This document shows positions 12,734 through 20,251 of a stretch of DNA of 22,731 nucleotides, in pieces. Numbering within the stretch: position 1 is the first letter of the stretch; each line of letters starts with the position of its first letter. A model generated the notes under the pieces. The model saw nothing but the letters and a program-made list of their open reading frames with translations, did not search any database and was not told the DNA's origin. The translations under genes and the position numbers were made by a program. Source of the DNA: Susulua sp964536195 (lineage in GTDB: Bacteria; Omnitrophota; Gorgyraeia; Duberdicusellales; 4484-171); the NCBI GenBank assembly GCA_964536195.1, contig CAZHVO010000014.1, positions 1 through 22,731 on the forward strand. The letters are read 5' to 3'.

Positions 12734-13987
12734 TTATTTCAGGAGGTTACACTCCTCGATTATCTTTAAAGAACAGAAATTGCCGCACATTGCACAGATA
12801 TCTTCCGAAGGCTTTGATTTCTTTCGGTATTCTTTAGCTTTGTCTTTATCAATTACCAAGGGCATGATTTTATCCCACTTTCTTCTAGCCCGGTAAAGTG
12901 ATAGCTTACGATCTTTTTCCCACTCATCCTTAAACCGCAAGAGGTCAACGGAATGGGCAGCAATCTTTGAAGCAATGACTCCGTTTCGTATATCATCAAT
13001 TGTTGGGTGGCGCAGATGTTCGGCTGGAGTAACTACGCATAAGAAGTCTGCTCCATGTAAAGCAGCAATTGCTCCGCCAATGGCTGAAGTGATATGGTCA
13101 TAACCGGCAGCAATGTCGGTTGGTAAAGGTCCTAAGACATAGAAGGGACTCCTTGAACAAATTTTTTTCTCAAGCATCATATTCATAGCAATTTCATCTA
13201 AACGAATATGACCAGGTCCCTCGATCATTACCTGTACTCCTTTTTCCCGACAGCGTTTAGCTAGTTGGCCTAAGGTTCGCAGCTCTGAGATTTGTAAAGC
13301 ATCAGTTGAGTCAGATATTGCACCGGGTCTGAGAGCATCACCAAGGCTTAAGGTAATATTATAGGCCTTTGCTAATTGTAAAATCTTATCAAAATTTTTG
13401 TAAAAAGGATTCTCTTGCTTATTAATCGACATCCAGTAAACGAGTAAGGCTCCGCCTCTGCTGACAACCCCACCAACGCGCTTCCTGCGCTTTAACATGC
13501 CAATATTTTTTCTTAAAATCCCGGCATGGATGGTAAAAAAGTCTACTCCCTCCTCAGCCTGCCTCCTTAATACGTCCCAAATGTCATCAAAGTTGATATC
13601 TTCAATTCTTCCCCGTCTTCTTTTCGCTACTTGCGCTATCTCATACATTGGAACTGTGCCAAGAGGAATTGATGACTTTTTAAGAAGCTGTTTTCTTAAA
13701 GTCAATAAATTATCGCTGACACTTAAATCCATAATAGTATCACTTCCGTATTTAATCGCGCATTCCATCTTCTTTATTTCATTTTGGACGCTAAGGACCG
13801 TGGTAGATAGCCCAATGTTGGTGTTAATCTTTACTTTTAAGCCTTCACCAACAGCGCAGGGATTAGATATCTTTCGCTTTTTATTTAAAGGAATAACTAT
13901 TCTTCCCTGGCTCAATTGTTTTTTGAGGAAAGCTAGGGAAACAGCTTCTTTCTTGGCCAGAGTTTTTAGGAAGCTTTCTTTAAACAT
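12734..13987 (-). CDS. thiC: Phosphomethylpyrimidine synthase ThiC
   Basis: Radical SAM enzyme that converts aminoimidazole ribotide to HMP phosphate, the pyrimidine half of thiamin. The 417-residue length suits the short (anaerobe/archaeal) form. Conserved blocks: NTNIGLS, GSDTIMDLS, FFTIHAG, SRGGALL, SLGDALRPG, EGPGH, LGPLPTDIAAGYDHITSAIGG and LCVVTPAEHL. The C-terminal cluster motif reads CAMCGNFC, i.e. Cx2Cx3C, one residue shorter than the Cx2Cx4C of the E. coli enzyme; it may be the norm for the short clade. The ATG at 13987 lies inside the end of thiE (22-base overlap), with AAGAG upstream. No TPP riboswitch is visible before this thiamin cluster. Confidence 0.96.
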   Translation of the reverse strand: MFKESFLKTLAKKEAVSLAFLKKQLSQGRIVIPLNKKRKISNPCAVGEGLKVKINTNIGLSTTVLSVQNEIKKMECAIKYGSDTIMDLSVSDNLLTLRKQLLKKSSIPLGTVPMYEIAQVAKRRRGRIEDINFDDIWDVLRRQAEEGVDFFTIHAGILRKNIGMLKRRKRVGGVVSRGGALLVYWMSINKQENPFYKNFDKILQLAKAYNITLSLGDALRPGAISDSTDALQISELRTLGQLAKRCREKGVQVMIEGPGHIRLDEIAMNMMLEKKICSRSPFYVLGPLPTDIAAGYDHITSAIGGAIAALHGADFLCVVTPAEHLRHPTIDDIRNGVIASKIAAHSVDLLRFKDEWEKDRKLSLYRARRKWDKIMPLVIDKDKAKEYRKKSKPSEDICAMCGNFCSLKIIEECNLLK

Positions 13988-14643
13988 TTTTTATACTCTT
14001 TAACGCTTGTTTTTAGATTTTTTGCCAGGATGATTCCCCGGCAGAGTGCAACATTTTTTATGCCGGTTTCTAGCAAAGATTCTATATTATACTGATTTAT
14101 TCCGCCGATAGCAAACATTAGTTTTTTGTTTTTACTGATTAGGGCTCTTAATTTTTTAAAAGGTAATGGTCTTAGGTGAGGTTTTGTCTCTGTCTTAAAT
14201 ACTGGGCCGAAACTGGTATAATCTACCTTGCTTTTTCCCCGGCCTTCCTGATCATTAAGTTTCTTTAATTCTTTTAGAGAGTGAATGGTTTTGCCGATAA
14301 TTGCCTTTTTCCCTACGATCTTCCTAGCCTGTTTAGGTGAGATATCACTTTCTCCTAAATGGAGCCCGGAAGCTTTTGAAAGAAGCGCAATGTCGGCTCG
14401 ATCATTCACAATAAATAATTTTTTTCTTCTTCGAATAATCTTTGAAAGTCTTAGGGCTAGGGGTAAGTACTCCTTATCAGAGATTCCTTTCGCTCGAAGC
14501 TGGAAGATATCAACCCCGAAATGAGCTAATTTATCAGCCAGAGAGAAGATATTGACCCCAGCTTTATCAATTACTTCTTTGTCGAGGATTACGTAAAGGA
14601 GGCCATTTTTTGAGGATTTTCTTTTCCAGTTCATAGATTTCAT
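13966..14643 (-). CDS. thiE: Thiamin-phosphate synthase ThiE
   Basis: Joins HMP-PP and thiazole phosphate to make thiamin phosphate. The TIM barrel is complete: LLYVILDKE (strand 1), FQLRAKG, FIVNDRADIA, GLHLGESD, IIGKTIHS, YTSFGPVFKTETK and AIGGIN. The start is uncertain. The listed ATG (14643) and other candidates (14634; GTG at 14670) have no Shine-Dalgarno and all lie inside the preceding ThiD2 gene; even strand 1 overlaps it. Removing one A from the A6 run at 14606-14611 would join the two frames as a ThiD2-ThiE fusion, an arrangement known from cyanobacteria and others. This may therefore be the C-terminal half of one protein split by a real or technical frameshift. Confidence 0.9.
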   Translation of the reverse strand: MKSMNWKRKSSKNGLLYVILDKEVIDKAGVNIFSLADKLAHFGVDIFQLRAKGISDKEYLPLALRLSKIIRRRKKLFIVNDRADIALLSKASGLHLGESDISPKQARKIVGKKAIIGKTIHSLKELKKLNDQEGRGKSKVDYTSFGPVFKTETKPHLRPLPFKKLRALISKNKKLMFAIGGINQYNIESLLETGIKNVALCRGIILAKNLKTSVKEYKKCLKKAS

Positions 14644-15007
14644 ACCGTATTTTTTTAATTCTGGCAACACCCTGGGGGATAATTAGCTTAAAGAACTCCT
14701 CAAGCACTCGCAGGGACTCTTTGACTCTTTGAAGGTTAATATAAAGAAGGTTATTTACGTCTTTGCGTTTTATCTCAAGGGCGTCACACTTCTTGCCGAG
14801 GTCTTTTGTGGAGTTGCGGCTTAAGATCGCTTGTTTGAGGATTTCCTCTTGGGCTATCTTGTCTAGACAATGGCGCAATCTACGCGAGATTTTTCTTAAA
14901 CTATCCTCTTTTAAGATAAAGCGGAATATATCTTCAACAACTCGCAAGCCCTCCTTGCAACGGTTAAAGTTAGCATCAATAACCCGTAATACTCCTTTAT
15001 CAACCAC
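14567..15007 (-). CDS. ThiD2-type domain protein, N-terminal partner of ThiE
   Basis: The helical ThiD2-type domain that is usually fused N-terminally to ThiE: RVIDANFNRCKEGLRVVEDI and, later, QRVKESLRVLEEFFKL. The domain is credited with HMP-phosphate kinase activity supplying ThiE; that is remembered family knowledge. The domain ends at about LEKKILK; the final residues (KWPPLRNPRQRSN) look out of place and are read from the ThiE region in another frame, consistent with a one-base shift at 14606-14611. The GTG start at 15007 overlaps the rfaE2 stop by eight bases. If the frames are joined, the product would be about 346 residues. Confidence 0.75.
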   Translation of the reverse strand: MVDKGVLRVIDANFNRCKEGLRVVEDIFRFILKEDSLRKISRRLRHCLDKIAQEEILKQAILSRNSTKDLGKKCDALEIKRKDVNNLLYINLQRVKESLRVLEEFFKLIIPQGVARIKKIRYEIYELEKKILKKWPPLRNPRQRSN

Positions 15008-15461
15008 TTTTCTTTATTTTATTGATTATGCCGGTAGTAGAATGTCCAGGACAGAGTTTTACGCGATAAATTTTTTTAACTAAACTTTTCCCTACGATTT
15101 TATCTTTTTTCCAATCGCCCCCCTTGACTAAACAATCGGGTTTGATTCTTTTAATTAAATTGTAAGGAGTGGCTTCGTTAAATATGACTACATAATCTAC
15201 TCCAATCATATTTGCCAGAAGCTTTGCCCGAGAACTTTGAGTGAGAATAGGACGCTTTGAGCCTTTTATCTTTCTTATCGAGGAGTCAGAGTTTAGCCCG
15301 ATGATTAGCACATCCCCTTTTTTCTTAGCTTGGTTTATAATCTTTAAGTGCCCTAAGTGAAGGATATCAAAACATCCATTAGTAAAGACTATTTTTTTGC
15401 CTTTACGCTTTAGCCGAGAGATGATTGTTTCTAAATCTTTGAGGCTCTTGATTTTACCCAT
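15000..15461 (-). CDS. rfaE2: RfaE2-type heptose 1-phosphate nucleotidyltransferase
   Basis: A 153-residue stand-alone nucleotidyltransferase corresponding to the C-terminal half of HldE. It transfers a nucleotide to heptose 1-phosphate to make the activated heptose used for LPS core or S-layer glycans. Motifs: FTNGCFDILHLGHLKII with the HxGH signature, GLNSDSSIRKIKG, RPILTQSSRAKLL and KGGDW, with PGHSTTGII near the end. The kinase half (RfaE1/HldA) is not in the window, but gmhA lies immediately upstream, so heptose synthesis is supported. The ATG at 15461 has only a weak upstream box. Its stop overlaps the ThiD2 start. Confidence 0.93.
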   Translation of the reverse strand: MGKIKSLKDLETIISRLKRKGKKIVFTNGCFDILHLGHLKIINQAKKKGDVLIIGLNSDSSIRKIKGSKRPILTQSSRAKLLANMIGVDYVVIFNEATPYNLIKRIKPDCLVKGGDWKKDKIVGKSLVKKIYRVKLCPGHSTTGIINKIKKSG

Positions 15462-15492
15462 CGTAATCAGTGAGTTTTACTTGTCGCCTAGA

Positions 15493-16059
15493 TTATTCGG
15501 TGAAGTGATCCTCAACTATTTCGCAGATAGTATGACCAGCTAATATATGCATTTCTTGTATGTTTTGGGTATTATTCAGAGAAATAGTCAAATCAATATC
15601 AACGAGGTTCTTTATATCTCCGCCATCTTTGCCTAAGAACCCAACGATTTTTAATCCGATAGCTTTAGCTTTCCCAATAGCCTTTATGACATTTTTCGAC
15701 TTCCCTGATGTAGACATTCCAACTAAAAGATCTTCCTTCTTAGCTAAGGCCTCAATCTGTCGAGAGAATACTTCATCGAAACCAAAGTCATTACCTACTG
15801 CTGTGAGAATAGAAGTATCAGTAGTAAGGGCAATAGCAGCTAAGGCCTTACGGTTCTTTTTGAATCGACCGACTAGCTCTGCTGCTAAGTGTTGGGCATC
15901 GGCAGCACTACCGCCATTACCAATAAAAATAATCTTGCCTCCAGCTTCCAAACTTTCATTAAACAAGCAAGCAATCTTAGCAATGGTTGAACTTTGTTCC
16001 TCAAGAAGCCTTAAGGCTTGTCTATGTTGCTCGAAAGCTATTTTTATATTTTTTTCCAT
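15493..16059 (-). CDS. gmhA: Sedoheptulose 7-phosphate isomerase GmhA
   Basis: First step of ADP-heptose synthesis, converting sedoheptulose 7-phosphate to heptose 7-phosphate. A single SIS domain of 188 residues: FIGNGGSAADAQHLAAEL, LTAVGNDFGFDEVFSRQ, GMSTSGKSKNVIKA and QEMHILAGHTICE, carrying the expected catalytic histidine and glutamates. The ATG at 16059 has AAGGAGAAG upstream, and the gap to the phosphofructokinase stop is only 15 bases. It pairs with rfaE2 just downstream. Confidence 0.95.
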   Translation of the reverse strand: MEKNIKIAFEQHRQALRLLEEQSSTIAKIACLFNESLEAGGKIIFIGNGGSAADAQHLAAELVGRFKKNRKALAAIALTTDTSILTAVGNDFGFDEVFSRQIEALAKKEDLLVGMSTSGKSKNVIKAIGKAKAIGLKIVGFLGKDGGDIKNLVDIDLTISLNNTQNIQEMHILAGHTICEIVEDHFTE

Positions 16060-16074
16060 AAGATAAACTTCTCC

Positions 16075-17100
16075 TTAGCCAAAGAATATTTTTGCAATAT
16101 CATAGAGATTCATATCAAGAGTTTTTAATTCCGCGACTGCTTCTTCTAAAGGAACATCGATAATTCGATTCCCTCTTAAGCTAGCCATCCTTCCAAATTT
16201 GGCCTCTTTTATTAGCTCATAGGCTTTTACTCCGAATCTTGTCCCTAGGACTCGGTCAAAAGCTGATGGTGAGCCACCTCTTTGAATATGTCCTAGGACG
16301 GTTACCCTTGTCTCATACCCGGTTTTTCTTTCAATCATCTCACCAAGAGTATGACCTATCCCGCCTAATCTTACATGGCCAAAAGCATCTAGCTTTTTTT
16401 CTTGAAGAGCTACATTTTCATTTTTGAAAAAAGCACCTTCAGCCACTACAACAATACTAAAGTCTTTACCTCTCTCGTGGCGCTTTTTTATTGATTGGCA
16501 TACTTCCTCAATATCAATCGGAATCTCAGGGATAAGTATATAGTCAGCTCCTCCGGCTATCCCCGAATATGTAGCAATCCAGCCAGCATGGCGACCCATA
16601 ACTTCAACTACCATAATTCGGTTATGAGATTCAGCAGTAGTATGTAATCGATCAAGGCATTCAGTCACAATATTTACCGCGGTGTCAAAACCAAATGTAA
16701 AATCAGTTGCGCTTAGGTCATTGTCTATTGTTTTAGGAACCCCGACAATATTTAAGCCTTCCTTGAAGAGCTTTGTTGCTGCGCCTAAGGTATCTTCTCC
16801 CCCGACAACAATTAAAGCATCTAAGCCGAGTTTTTTAAAATTGGCTATAGCTTTTTTAGAATCACCTTCATTTTTGTAAGGATTAGTACGAGATGTACCT
16901 AGAATAGTTCCACCTTTATGAAGGATTCCTGATACTGAACGTATGTTTAAGGGGACGGTATCCTTTTCTATTAGGCCCTTCCATCCGTAGCGCAGTCCTA
17001 TAACTTCTTGACCATCAAATATGGCTTTTCTAACTATTGCTCGGATAACCGGATTTAAACCCGGACAATCTCCTCCACCAGTAAGAATACCAATTTTCAT
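16075..17100 (-). CDS. pfp: Phosphofructokinase, predicted PPi-dependent
   Basis: A 341-residue group-III-type phosphofructokinase that phosphorylates fructose 6-phosphate. The N-terminal GGGDCPGLN, the catalytic TIDND (124-128) and MGRHAGW are all present. The phosphoryl-donor residues point to pyrophosphate: the E. coli GGDGS loop reads GGEDT (D103 in place of G104), and PGTIDND reads PKTIDND (K123 in place of G124). D and K at these two positions are the recognised signature of PPi-dependent enzymes, which can run reversibly in glycolysis and gluconeogenesis. The ATG has AGGAGG seven bases upstream. A 23-codon ORF with a near-copy of the same ribosome binding region lies just upstream. Confidence 0.9.
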   Translation of the reverse strand: MKIGILTGGGDCPGLNPVIRAIVRKAIFDGQEVIGLRYGWKGLIEKDTVPLNIRSVSGILHKGGTILGTSRTNPYKNEGDSKKAIANFKKLGLDALIVVGGEDTLGAATKLFKEGLNIVGVPKTIDNDLSATDFTFGFDTAVNIVTECLDRLHTTAESHNRIMVVEVMGRHAGWIATYSGIAGGADYILIPEIPIDIEEVCQSIKKRHERGKDFSIVVVAEGAFFKNENVALQEKKLDAFGHVRLGGIGHTLGEMIERKTGYETRVTVLGHIQRGGSPSAFDRVLGTRFGVKAYELIKEAKFGRMASLRGNRIIDVPLEEAVAELKTLDMNLYDIAKIFFG

Positions 17101-17160
17101 CGCTTGCCTCCTGTAGTTTTCTTTTGTTTGAATACTATAACTTTTTTGCAGAAACTAAAA

Positions 17161-17232
17161 TTATTTTTCATTGACAATGATGGATACAATTTGTCCTTCG
17201 GACGCTCCGCCTGCGGCGGAGATTGTATACAT
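17161..17232 (-). CDS. 23-residue leader ORF upstream of pfp
   Basis: A short ORF starts at the ATG at 17232 with AGGAGG six bases upstream. The segment AAACTGCAGGAGG before it closely copies AAACTACAGGAGG before pfp. The peptide begins MYTISAAGG and ends IVNEK; more than half of it is encoded by the cloverleaf palindrome at 17184-17228. It could be a translated leader peptide, a decayed gene carrying an inserted palindromic element, or a duplicated pfp start region. The strong ribosome binding site is the only support. Confidence 0.35.
   Translation of the reverse strand: MYTISAAGGASEGQIVSIIVNEK
17184..17228. repeat. Cloverleaf-like three-arm palindrome between amaP and pfp
   Basis: An outer stem ATACAAT (17184-17190) with ATTGTAT (17222-17228) encloses two hairpins: GTCC-TTC-GGAC (17193-17203) and CTCCGCC-TGC-GGCGGAG (17205-17221). 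The G+C of the inner part stands out against AT-rich surroundings. No U tract follows, so a simple terminator is unlikely. Confidence 0.65.
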
Positions 17233-17265
17233 TTCTTACCTCCTGCAGTTTGTTATATCTTTAGT

Positions 17266-17844
17266 TTATTCGTAATTTCTAAAAGGTATTTCAGGTTCTT
17301 TGTCCTCGGCCATTAAGTCTTGTTTGCTTAAGGCGATTTTTCTTATTTCCAAGTTAACTTGAACCGGTTTATCTTCTCCTAAGAGAGTATGTACTTTTTC
17401 TTTGACCTGTTCTTGTATTTCCTTGGTAAATTCAACTAAATTTACCTCAGTAGTCAATACACCGCGGGCAATTACTTCGATGCCTTTCTTTCTTAAGAGG
17501 ACCTTGGGTCTTATCCTTGAGACTTCAGTCTTGGCTTCCAGCATTTTTTTCAGCATATCTTCAATAGCAACTAAGGTTATACTTACTTTTCCTTGGTCAG
17601 ATTCAAAGGTTACGGACTTATCTCTTTTTAAACGCTGGAAAGATGCTTGTATATAGCGTAAGCAAAGAAGTATAAGGAGCAAGCCAACTATGGCTATAAT
17701 CCATTTTAGGGGAAAATCTGCTGGAATCTTGGCTAGATAGGCAGTAACTGCATCTACAGTAATTATCTCTAAAGATAAACCGATTAGGGTTAAGCCAGCA
17801 ATAAGTGATAGGATAATATAGATTAATACTGTTAAAAAACCCAC
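17266..17844 (-). CDS. amaP: AmaP-like membrane anchor with Asp23 domain
   Basis: A 192-residue protein with two N-terminal membrane helices (about residues 5-29 and 47-64), then an Asp23/alkaline shock domain of about 110 residues (KVSITLVAIEDMLKKML, KGIEVIARGVLTTEVNL, KVHTLLGE). In Firmicutes, AmaP anchors Asp23 at the membrane during envelope stress; the function outside that group is unclear. The start is GTG at 17844, with GGAGG five bases upstream. It follows accC by 13 bases, a neighbourhood (efp, accB, accC, Asp23-family) also common in Firmicutes. Confidence 0.85.
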   Translation of the reverse strand: MGFLTVLIYIILSLIAGLTLIGLSLEIITVDAVTAYLAKIPADFPLKWIIAIVGLLLILLCLRYIQASFQRLKRDKSVTFESDQGKVSITLVAIEDMLKKMLEAKTEVSRIRPKVLLRKKGIEVIARGVLTTEVNLVEFTKEIQEQVKEKVHTLLGEDKPVQVNLEIRKIALSKQDLMAEDKEPEIPFRNYE

Positions 17845-17857
17845 TACGACCTCCTTT

Positions 17858-19210
17858 TTATTCGTTTTGAATTTCTAAAAACTTCTCTAGGAATCCGGTA
17901 TTGTATTTCCCTTTCTTAAAGTCAGGATTATTAATTACTTCTCTACAAAAGCCAACGGTTGTTTTTATCGGTTCAACCAAAAATTCCCCTAAAGCTCTAT
18001 CCATCTTCCTTAAGGCTTCAGTACGGTTTTTGCCTTTAGTTATTACCTTAGCAATAAGGGAATCGTAAAAGGGTGGGATATGATACCCTGAGTATATATG
18101 GGTGTCAACTCGAACGTCTTTGCCACCGGGGGTGTAGCAAAAGCTTATTACTCCTGGAGAAGGTATGAAGCCTTTATCAGGATCTTCAGCATTGATTCGA
18201 CACTCAATTGCTGAGCCATTTATTTGAATATCATCCTGTTTTATTTTTAACTTTTCACCGGCGGCAAGAACTATTTGTAATCTGACTAGATCTATGCCGG
18301 TTACTTCTTCGGTTATCGGATGTTCTACCTGTATCCTTGTATTCATCTCCATAAAGTAAAAGTTACCCTGCCCATCAAGCAAAAATTCTATTGTGCCAAT
18401 GTTCTGATAATTTATAGCTTTTATTCCCCGGAGACATAACTCACCCAATTTTTTCCTTAGACGACTGTCTACAGCTGGGGAGGGAGTTTCTTCAATAACT
18501 TTTTGATGTCTTCTTTGAATACTGCAATCTCTTTCTCCCAGGTATATCGCATTACCGTAATTATCAGCAACAATCTGAACTTCGATGTGTCGGGGGTTCT
18601 CAAGAAATTTTTCCATGTAAATTTCTGAGTTACCAAAAGCAGCTTCAGCTTCCGATTGAGCGGTCATTAAGGCACCGACTAGCCTGACGTCGCTATGACA
18701 AATGCGCATCCCTTTTCCGCCTCCACCAGCTTTAGCTTTCAGGATTAAAGGGTAGCCCATCTTCTTAGCTAGCTCTAAAGCTTCCTCTTTATTCTTAATT
18801 CCCCCTTCACTTCCCGGAATTAAGGGAATGTTTGCCTTACGCATACACATTTTTGCCTGGACTTTATCGCCCATAAGGCGGATATTCTCAGCACTGGGAC
18901 CAATAAACTTTATACCACAGGATTCACAGACTTCAGCGAAGTCAGGATTTTCAGCTAAAAAGCCATAGCCAGGATGGATAGCATCGCAATCAGTAATTTC
19001 AGCTGCGCTAATTAAGCGAGATATATTAAGGTAGCTATCAGCTGAAGAAGACCTCCCGATGCAGATAGCCTCGTCAGCAAATTCTACATGCAAAGAATTT
19101 TTATCAGCTTCAGAGTAAACTGCTACGGTTTTAAGGCCTAAATCCTTGCAGGCCCGGATTATCCGGATAGCTATTTCTCCACGATTGGCAATTAAAATCT
19201 TGGAAAACAT
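17858..19210 (-). CDS. accC: Biotin carboxylase, acetyl-CoA carboxylase subunit AccC
   Basis: ATP-grasp enzyme that carboxylates biotin on AccB, the first half-reaction of malonyl-CoA synthesis. The 450-residue length is normal. Motifs: FSKILIANRGEIAIRIIRAC at the N-terminus, HPGYGFLAEN, KAKAGGGGKGMR (ATP-binding glycine loop), ERDCSIQRRHQKVIEE, MNTRIQVEHP and ECRINAEDP. The ATG at 19210 has no Shine-Dalgarno; the upstream position is filled by a heptamer repeat (19221-19248) that begins at the accB stop. The carboxyltransferase subunits AccA and AccD are not in the window. Confidence 0.97.
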   Translation of the reverse strand: MFSKILIANRGEIAIRIIRACKDLGLKTVAVYSEADKNSLHVEFADEAICIGRSSSADSYLNISRLISAAEITDCDAIHPGYGFLAENPDFAEVCESCGIKFIGPSAENIRLMGDKVQAKMCMRKANIPLIPGSEGGIKNKEEALELAKKMGYPLILKAKAGGGGKGMRICHSDVRLVGALMTAQSEAEAAFGNSEIYMEKFLENPRHIEVQIVADNYGNAIYLGERDCSIQRRHQKVIEETPSPAVDSRLRKKLGELCLRGIKAINYQNIGTIEFLLDGQGNFYFMEMNTRIQVEHPITEEVTGIDLVRLQIVLAAGEKLKIKQDDIQINGSAIECRINAEDPDKGFIPSPGVISFCYTPGGKDVRVDTHIYSGYHIPPFYDSLIAKVITKGKNRTEALRKMDRALGEFLVEPIKTTVGFCREVINNPDFKKGKYNTGFLEKFLEIQNE

Positions 19211-19220
19211 AATGGTATAG

Positions 19221-19248
19221 TTTTAAGCTTTAAGTTTAAAGTTTTAAG
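19221..19248. repeat. Four-unit heptamer array between accB and accC
   Basis: Four contiguous seven-base units of consensus YTTTAAG: TTTTAAG, CTTTAAG, TTTAAAG and TTTTAAG. The last unit overlaps the accB stop codon (19244-19246). In the mRNA the array occupies the place where a ribosome binding site for accC would be expected. Confidence 0.6.
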
Positions 19249-19675
19249 CTGGTTCAATAGCAAAGAGGGTTTGGCCAAATTCTATCGAATCGCCATTTTT
19301 AACTAAAATTTGAACAACTTTGCCACCGACTTCAGCTTTGATTTCATTCATCAGCTTCATAGCCTCAACGATACAGACTATATCGCCAGGCTTTACAGTT
19401 GTACCTACTTTAACGTAAGCTTTTGCTCCCGGCGAAGGCGCTGAGTAGAAAGTTCCGACCATCGGTGATTTTATCTCTAGGATGTTTGACTTACTTGGTT
19501 CATTCTCCGCTGCCGCTGGAGTTTGGGCTTGAGAGGGCGCTTGAGAGATAACCACTGGCTGACCAGAAGAATTTTTCTTTAAACGAATTCGCTTTCCGCC
19601 TTCTTCGATTTCCAGCTCATTGAGGTTATTATCCTCCATGAATTTAATGAACTCTTTTAGCTTTTTTATCTCCAT
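19244..19675 (-). CDS. accB: Biotin carboxyl carrier protein AccB
   Basis: Carrier subunit of acetyl-CoA carboxylase, 143 residues. An N-terminal helical region (LKEFIKFMEDNNLNELEIEE) is followed by a proline/alanine linker (40-64) and the biotinyl domain (IKSPMVGTFYSAPSPGA, then VEAMKLMNEI), where K107 is biotinylated. The sequence PMVGTFYSAPSPGA is typical of AccB. AGGAGG lies six bases before the ATG, and it follows efp by 15 bases. It is upstream of accC, the usual pair order. Confidence 0.97.
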   Translation of the reverse strand: MEIKKLKEFIKFMEDNNLNELEIEEGGKRIRLKKNSSGQPVVISQAPSQAQTPAAAENEPSKSNILEIKSPMVGTFYSAPSPGAKAYVKVGTTVKPGDIVCIVEAMKLMNEIKAEVGGKVVQILVKNGDSIEFGQTLFAIEPA

Positions 19676-19690
19676 GAAAACCCTCCTAAA

Positions 19691-20251
19691 TTATTTTCTT
19701 CCCAAATATGATCTAGTTCGGGTATCAACCTTTAGGATATCTCCGTTATTGACAAAAAGAGGGACATTAATAACTAAGCCGGTTTCAAGCTTAGCTGCTT
19801 TGGTCCCCGCTTTTACAGTATTGCCCCGATGTCCGGGCGTAGTTTCAATTACCTTTAATTCTAAAGATAGTGGTATCTCTAAATCGATTAACTTACTCTC
19901 ATGATAAAGACCAGTTAATTCTAAATTATCCTTGAGCCAATCTATTTTGTCGTTTATCTGAGATTGGTCTAGAACCAAACCCTCGTAGGTTTCTAAATCC
20001 AAAAAGTGATAATGAATATCCGAAGCATAGAGGTATTGCAACTTTCTCTTTTCGACAAAAGCTATTTGAACGTTATCCGAATCTCGTAGGGTGCAATCAC
20101 GATTTTGGCCAGTTTTTAGATTTTTGATCTTAACCCGACAAGAAGCTGAACCTCTTCCTACCTTTACATGTTGGTAGTCAAGGATGCTATATAGTTCACC
20201 ATTGTAAACTATGGTCATAGAGGGTTTTAACTCACCGATGGAAATTCCCAC
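19691..20251 (-). CDS. efp: Elongation factor P with unusual tip loop
   Basis: A 186-residue EF-P, three OB-like domains, which relieves ribosome stalling at polyproline. The common loop KPGKG that carries the modified lysine reads KVGRG (30-34): Pro is replaced by Val and the tip lysine by Arg. The rest of the protein (NLKTGQNRDCTLRDSDNVQ, TTPGHRGNTVKAGTKAAKLETGL) is typical. No EpmA, EpmB, EarP or YmfI gene is in the window, so the modification state is unknown. The start is GTG at 20251, with AGGAG nine bases upstream. It overlaps the peptidase stop by 20 bases. Confidence 0.96.
   Translation of the reverse strand: MGISIGELKPSMTIVYNGELYSILDYQHVKVGRGSASCRVKIKNLKTGQNRDCTLRDSDNVQIAFVEKRKLQYLYASDIHYHFLDLETYEGLVLDQSQINDKIDWLKDNLELTGLYHESKLIDLEIPLSLELKVIETTPGHRGNTVKAGTKAAKLETGLVINVPLFVNNGDILKVDTRTRSYLGRK

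Noticed and set aside
13497..14003. Long plus-strand open frame of 168 codons opposite thiC
   Set aside because: It lies fully antisense to conserved thiC sequence, has no ribosome binding site, and its protein looks like a reverse-strand shadow (rich in F, L, S). The similar frame opposite gmhA (15560-16066) is rejected for the same reason.
12707..15007. TPP riboswitch for the thiamin genes
   Set aside because: No THI-box sequence is visible; thiC, thiE and the ThiD2 gene overlap one another and follow rfaE2 without a leader.
19221..19248. CRISPR-like repeat
   Set aside because: Units are seven bases with no spacers; it is a simple tandem heptamer array.
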